6,791 bases of DNA from Myroides sp. (GTDB taxonomy: Bacteria; Bacteroidota; Bacteroidia; Flavobacteriales; Flavobacteriaceae): NCBI GenBank assembly GCA_018384465.1, contig JAHAYQ010000267.1, positions 1 through 6,791 of the forward strand, in the 5' to 3' direction. Under the pieces are notes generated by a model. The model ran no database searches and was not told the origin of the DNA. It worked only from the letters and a program-made list of their open reading frames with translations. A program made the translations under genes and the position numbers. Position 1 is the first letter of the stretch, and every line of letters begins with the position of its first letter. Below are positions 5,430 to 6,791 of the stretch, piece by piece.

Positions 5430-6776
5430 ATGAAGAAGTTTTTTGAAACTTTAGCTAATATTTGGAAAATCGAAGAACTTAAGAATAAAATCTTAATAAC
5501 TTTAGGTTTGTTACTTGTGTACCGTTTTGGTGCACAGGTAACCTTACCAGGTATTGACGCTACAAAATTGCATGCTTTATCAGATCAAACTGATCAAGGG
5601 ATAGGGTGGCTTATTAATGTATTTACAGGAGGTGCGTTTTCGCAGGCTTCTATTTTTGCATTGGGTATTATGCCGTATATCTCTGCGTCAATTGTAGTTC
5701 AGTTAATGGGTATTGCGGTACCTTATTTGCAGAAACTTCAAAACGATGGTGAAAGTGGTAGAAAGAAAATGAACCAAATTACAAGATGGTTAACTATTGG
5801 TATTACCTTAGTTCAAGGTCCAGGTTACATTTACAACTTGTATAAACAATTACCACCTGATGCATTTTTATTAGGCTTTGATTCTTTCTCTTTCTTATTC
5901 TCTTCAGTATTAATATTAACTACAGGAACAGTTTTTGCAATGTGGTTAGGTGAAAAGATTACTGATAAAGGTATTGGAAACGGTATTTCATTATTAATTA
6001 TGGTTGGTATCATCGCTAAATTACCAATTGCATTCATGCAAGAGACACAGTCTCGTATGGTAGCAGGTAACGGTGGTCCAATGATGATTGTAATAGAAGT
6101 TATCATCTGGTTATTAATAATCATAGCTTGTATATTTTTAACAATGGCAGTTCGTAAAATCGCTGTACAATACGCTCGTAGAAGTGTAGCTGGTGAATAC
6201 GACGCTGCATCTGTATCAGGAAACCGTCAGTGGATTCCTTTAAAGCTTAACGCTTCAGGTGTAATGCCAATTATCTTTGCACAAGCAATTATGTTTATAC
6301 CACCAGTAATTGCTGGGTTATCCTCTTCAGACAGTGCGCAAACTGTAACCACAATGTTTAGTAACATATTTGGTTTAGAGTATAATTTAGTTTTTGCTTT
6401 GTTAATCATAATTTTTTCGTACTTTTACACCGCAATTACGGTACCTACCAATAAAATGGCCGATGATTTAAAACGTAGTGGAGGTTTTATACCAGGAATT
6501 AAGCCTGGACAAGAAACTGCAAACTTCTTAGATCGCGTAATGTCGTTAATCACATTTCCAGGTTCGTTATTCCTTGCTGTGATCGCAGTTTTACCTGCAA
6601 TCGCGGTATCTTTAATGGGAATTCAACAGGGTTGGGCAATGTTTTATGGTGGAACATCTTTATTAATTTTAGTAAGTGTTGCAATTGATACAATACAGCA
6701 AATTAATGCTTATTTGTTAAACAAGCAGTACGACGGATTAATGAAGAGTGGAAAAAATAGAAAAGCAATTGCTTAA
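5430..6776 (+). CDS. secY: Preprotein translocase channel subunit SecY
   Basis: SecY is the central pore of the SecYEG inner-membrane translocon, used by SecA for secreted proteins and by ribosomes for membrane proteins. The 448-residue product has about ten hydrophobic helices, roughly at 20-38, 73-95, 116-135, 154-174, 183-205, 218-240, 276-296, 318-338, 373-396 and 402-420. The TM2 signature GIMPYISASIVVQLMGI (79-95) and the TM4-TM5 signature GEKITDKGIGNGISLLI (174-190) are clear; the plug region is within TGGAFSQASIFALG. The cytosolic C5 loop reads GGFIPGIKPGQETA (351-364). Lys358 stands where E. coli has the functionally critical Arg357, a conservative change. A short basic tail (KSGKNRKAIA) faces the cytosol. 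It follows rplO by 17 nt and needs SecE and SecG encoded elsewhere. Confidence 0.98.
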   Translation: MKKFFETLANIWKIEELKNKILITLGLLLVYRFGAQVTLPGIDATKLHALSDQTDQGIGWLINVFTGGAFSQASIFALGIMPYISASIVVQLMGIAVPYLQKLQNDGESGRKKMNQITRWLTIGITLVQGPGYIYNLYKQLPPDAFLLGFDSFSFLFSSVLILTTGTVFAMWLGEKITDKGIGNGISLLIMVGIIAKLPIAFMQETQSRMVAGNGGPMMIVIEVIIWLLIIIACIFLTMAVRKIAVQYARRSVAGEYDAASVSGNRQWIPLKLNASGVMPIIFAQAIMFIPPVIAGLSSSDSAQTVTTMFSNIFGLEYNLVFALLIIIFSYFYTAITVPTNKMADDLKRSGGFIPGIKPGQETANFLDRVMSLITFPGSLFLAVIAVLPAIAVSLMGIQQGWAMFYGGTSLLILVSVAIDTIQQINAYLLNKQYDGLMKSGKNRKAIA

Positions 6777-6779
6777 TAT

Positions 6780-6791
6780 ATGGCAAAACTC
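6780..6791 (+). CDS. infA: Probable translation initiation factor IF-1, first four codons
   Basis: Only ATG GCA AAA CTC (Met-Ala-Lys-Leu) is visible before the window ends, 3 nt after the secY stop. Bacterial IF-1 usually begins MAK, and in Bacteroidota infA commonly follows secY directly or after map, leading on to rpmJ, rpsM and rpsK. A start MKVR- would have suggested rpmJ instead. The call rests on position and three residues, so it is likely but unproven. Confidence 0.6.

Noticed and set aside
6272..6279. TATCTTTG inside secY, an ideal Bacteroidota -7 box
   Set aside because: No TTG lies 17-23 nt upstream, and the bases encode conserved SecY residues (Ile-Phe).
5831..6409. Minus-strand open frames (5831-6124 and 6227-6409) over secY
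   Set aside because: Both are antisense to membrane-spanning parts of SecY; their Ile/Asn/Pro-rich translations are shadows of hydrophobic codons.

Overview
The window is a contiguous stretch of the bacterial ribosomal-protein super-operon (S10-spc region). It runs from the end of rpsC to the first codons of a gene that is probably infA, and every gene is on the + strand. The order is rpsC (3' part), rplP, rpmC, rpsQ, rplN, rplX, rplE, rpsN, rpsH, rplF, rplR, rpsE, rpmD, rplO, secY, then a partial infA. All reading frames are intact, with no insertion sequence, frameshift or sign of transfer.

The organism looks like a member of the Bacteroidota, most likely class Flavobacteriia. The DNA is visibly AT-rich. 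Start codons lack Shine-Dalgarno sequences and sit behind A/T-rich spacers. The one clear intergenic promoter matches the Bacteroidota consensus (TTG, then TAnnTTTG). The S8, L16, S14 and SecY sequences read like flavobacterial versions, and secY is followed at once by a MAK- start as expected for infA, with no adk or map between. Genus cannot be fixed from this window.

Layout: positions 1-995 hold the end of the S10-type cluster (S3, L16, L29). Positions 1012-2791 hold S17, L14, L24, L5 and S14, packed with gaps of 1-16 nt. Positions 2792-2895 are the only sizeable non-coding gap (104 nt). Positions 2896-6776 hold S8, L6, L18, S5, L30, L15 and SecY, with gaps of 11-17 nt. A partial infA starts at 6780, 3 nt after secY.

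The genes supply both ribosomal subunits and the membrane channel through which many new proteins leave. Co-transcription would help keep the subunits in proportion. The point of real interest is the rpsN-rpsH gap. It holds a promoter-like element, a perfect 24-bp palindrome, and a second 14-bp palindrome that contains the rpsH start codon; the two palindromes share the 8-mer ACATATGT. This looks like a regulated internal leader for the second half of the operon. Its function is inferred, not shown. Otherwise this is an ordinary housekeeping region and I see no novel multi-gene system.
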